Positions 5,930 through 6,466 of a DNA stretch of 6,466 nt are shown one piece after another. Both the position numbers and the translations under genes were made by a program. The notes beneath the pieces are model-generated. The model did not search any database. It was given only the letters and a program-made list of their open reading frames with translations, and was not told where the DNA came from. The DNA comes from Devosia equisanguinis (GTDB lineage Bacteria; Pseudomonadota; Alphaproteobacteria; Rhizobiales; Devosiaceae). The stretch is taken from NCBI GenBank assembly GCA_945888565.1, contig CAMDAL010000245.1, positions 1-6,466 of the forward strand. Reading direction: 5' to 3'. Positions within the stretch are counted from its first letter, which is position 1, and every line of letters begins with the position of its first letter.

Positions 5930-6466
5930 TTGGTCACCGGAAGTATGAGAGCGGCAATGGCAACCCAAATTTCACGAAACATCTGGCTCGACGCGGCAGA
6001 GCGCTTCACGCGCAATCCCCTGGCCGTCTTCGGGCTTGTGATCGTCTTCATTTTCGTCTTTGTCGCCCTGTTCGGCGGTCTTCTTGCGCCTTATGACCCT
6101 TTCGAGCAGAACCTGCGAAGCACGTTCCAGCCACCGTCGGCGCAGCACTGGATGGGCACGGACGATCTTGGACGGGACATCCTGAGCAGGCTGATGGTTA
6201 GTTCAAGCACAGCTCTTCTGGTCACTGTAGTGAGCGTGTCGATCAGCTTGGTTATTGGCGTGATCCTGGGGCTTATGGCGGGCTATATGAGCCCCCGCGT
6301 CGATTCGGCCATCATGTGGCTGAACGACGTGGTCCAGTCCATTCCGCAACTGTTGCTGGCAATGATCCTTGTGGTTTCTATCCGCATTCCGGTGAACAAT
6401 TGGATTGATCAGCTCTACCAGGACACGCAACTTGATATCTTTTCTCCTCGCGGGCGAGGGTGGGTC
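5930..6466 (+). CDS. ABC transporter permease, DppC/OppC type (3' end outside window)
   Basis: The frame stays open to the right edge, giving 179 codons from TTG 5930 or 170 from ATG 5957. Counting from 5957, the visible part has RFTRNPLAVFGL (16-27) leading into the first membrane helix (about 21-45). Next comes the DppC hallmark HWMGTDDLGRDILSRL (64-79), then helices at about 84-109 and 115-140, with DVVQSIPQLLLAMILVV between them. The EAA coupling loop and last helices lie beyond the edge; full members have about 280-320 residues. It is the partner of the upstream DppB-type permease, 31 bp away. The start is ambiguous: TTG 5930 fits the AAAGGAG site best, while ATG 5945 and ATG 5957 give more usual start codons but poor spacing; ATG 5957 has only GAGAG in front. 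Confidence 0.9.
   Translation, partial: MVTGSMRAAMATQISRNIWLDAAERFTRNPLAVFGLVIVFIFVFVALFGGLLAPYDPFEQNLRSTFQPPSAQHWMGTDDLGRDILSRLMVSSSTALLVTVVSVSISLVIGVILGLMAGYMSPRVDSAIMWLNDVVQSIPQLLLAMILVVSIRIPVNNWIDQLYQDTQLDIFSPRGRGWV

Noticed and set aside
1..6466. CRISPR array, tRNA/rRNA gene, phage or toxin-antitoxin module
   Set aside because: No regularly spaced repeats, no cloverleaf or rRNA-like sequence, and no matching gene pair was seen on either strand.

Overview
The window looks like part of an alphaproteobacterial genome, probably Rhizobiales. This is inferred from moderately high GC, the style of the proteins, and the combination of an IS110-type element, a Gfo/Idh/MocA dehydrogenase and an Opp/Dpp-type ABC transporter linked to a sugar-acid lyase. 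All supported genes lie on the + strand. No RNA gene or CRISPR array was seen.

Left part (1-889): the C-terminal part of an IS110/IS116/IS902-family transposase runs in from the left edge and stops at 423. Directly after it, with almost no spacer, comes a Gfo/Idh/MocA oxidoreductase fragment. The fragment lacks the N-terminal Rossmann glycine motif and loses family resemblance again near 860, so it is read as a remnant broken on both sides. This is a scar of mobile-element activity and rearrangement.

Middle and right part (897-6466): a near-consensus sigma70-type promoter (TTGACA, 17 bp, TAACAT) with overlapping dyad symmetry precedes a tightly packed gene set. In order it encodes a cytoplasmic oligogalacturonate lyase-like beta-propeller protein (PL22 type), an OppF/DppF-type ATPase with the oligopeptide C-terminal domain, a secreted family 5 solute-binding protein, a DppB-type permease, and a DppC-type permease cut off by the right edge.

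The proposed logic is that family 5 binding protein and permeases import short (unsaturated) oligogalacturonides derived from plant pectin. The cytoplasmic lyase would then cleave them to monomers for the 5-keto-4-deoxyuronate/KDG route. The lyase assignment rests on visible metal-site residues. The transporter substrate is inferred from linkage only, because family 5 transporters usually carry peptides, nickel or, in some bacteria, oligosaccharides.

Points of interest are the unresolved lyase N-terminus with a small ORF overlapping its likely start as ATGA, a 13-bp direct repeat before the binding-protein gene, a perfect 12-bp hairpin just after that gene, and the IS/dehydrogenase junction.
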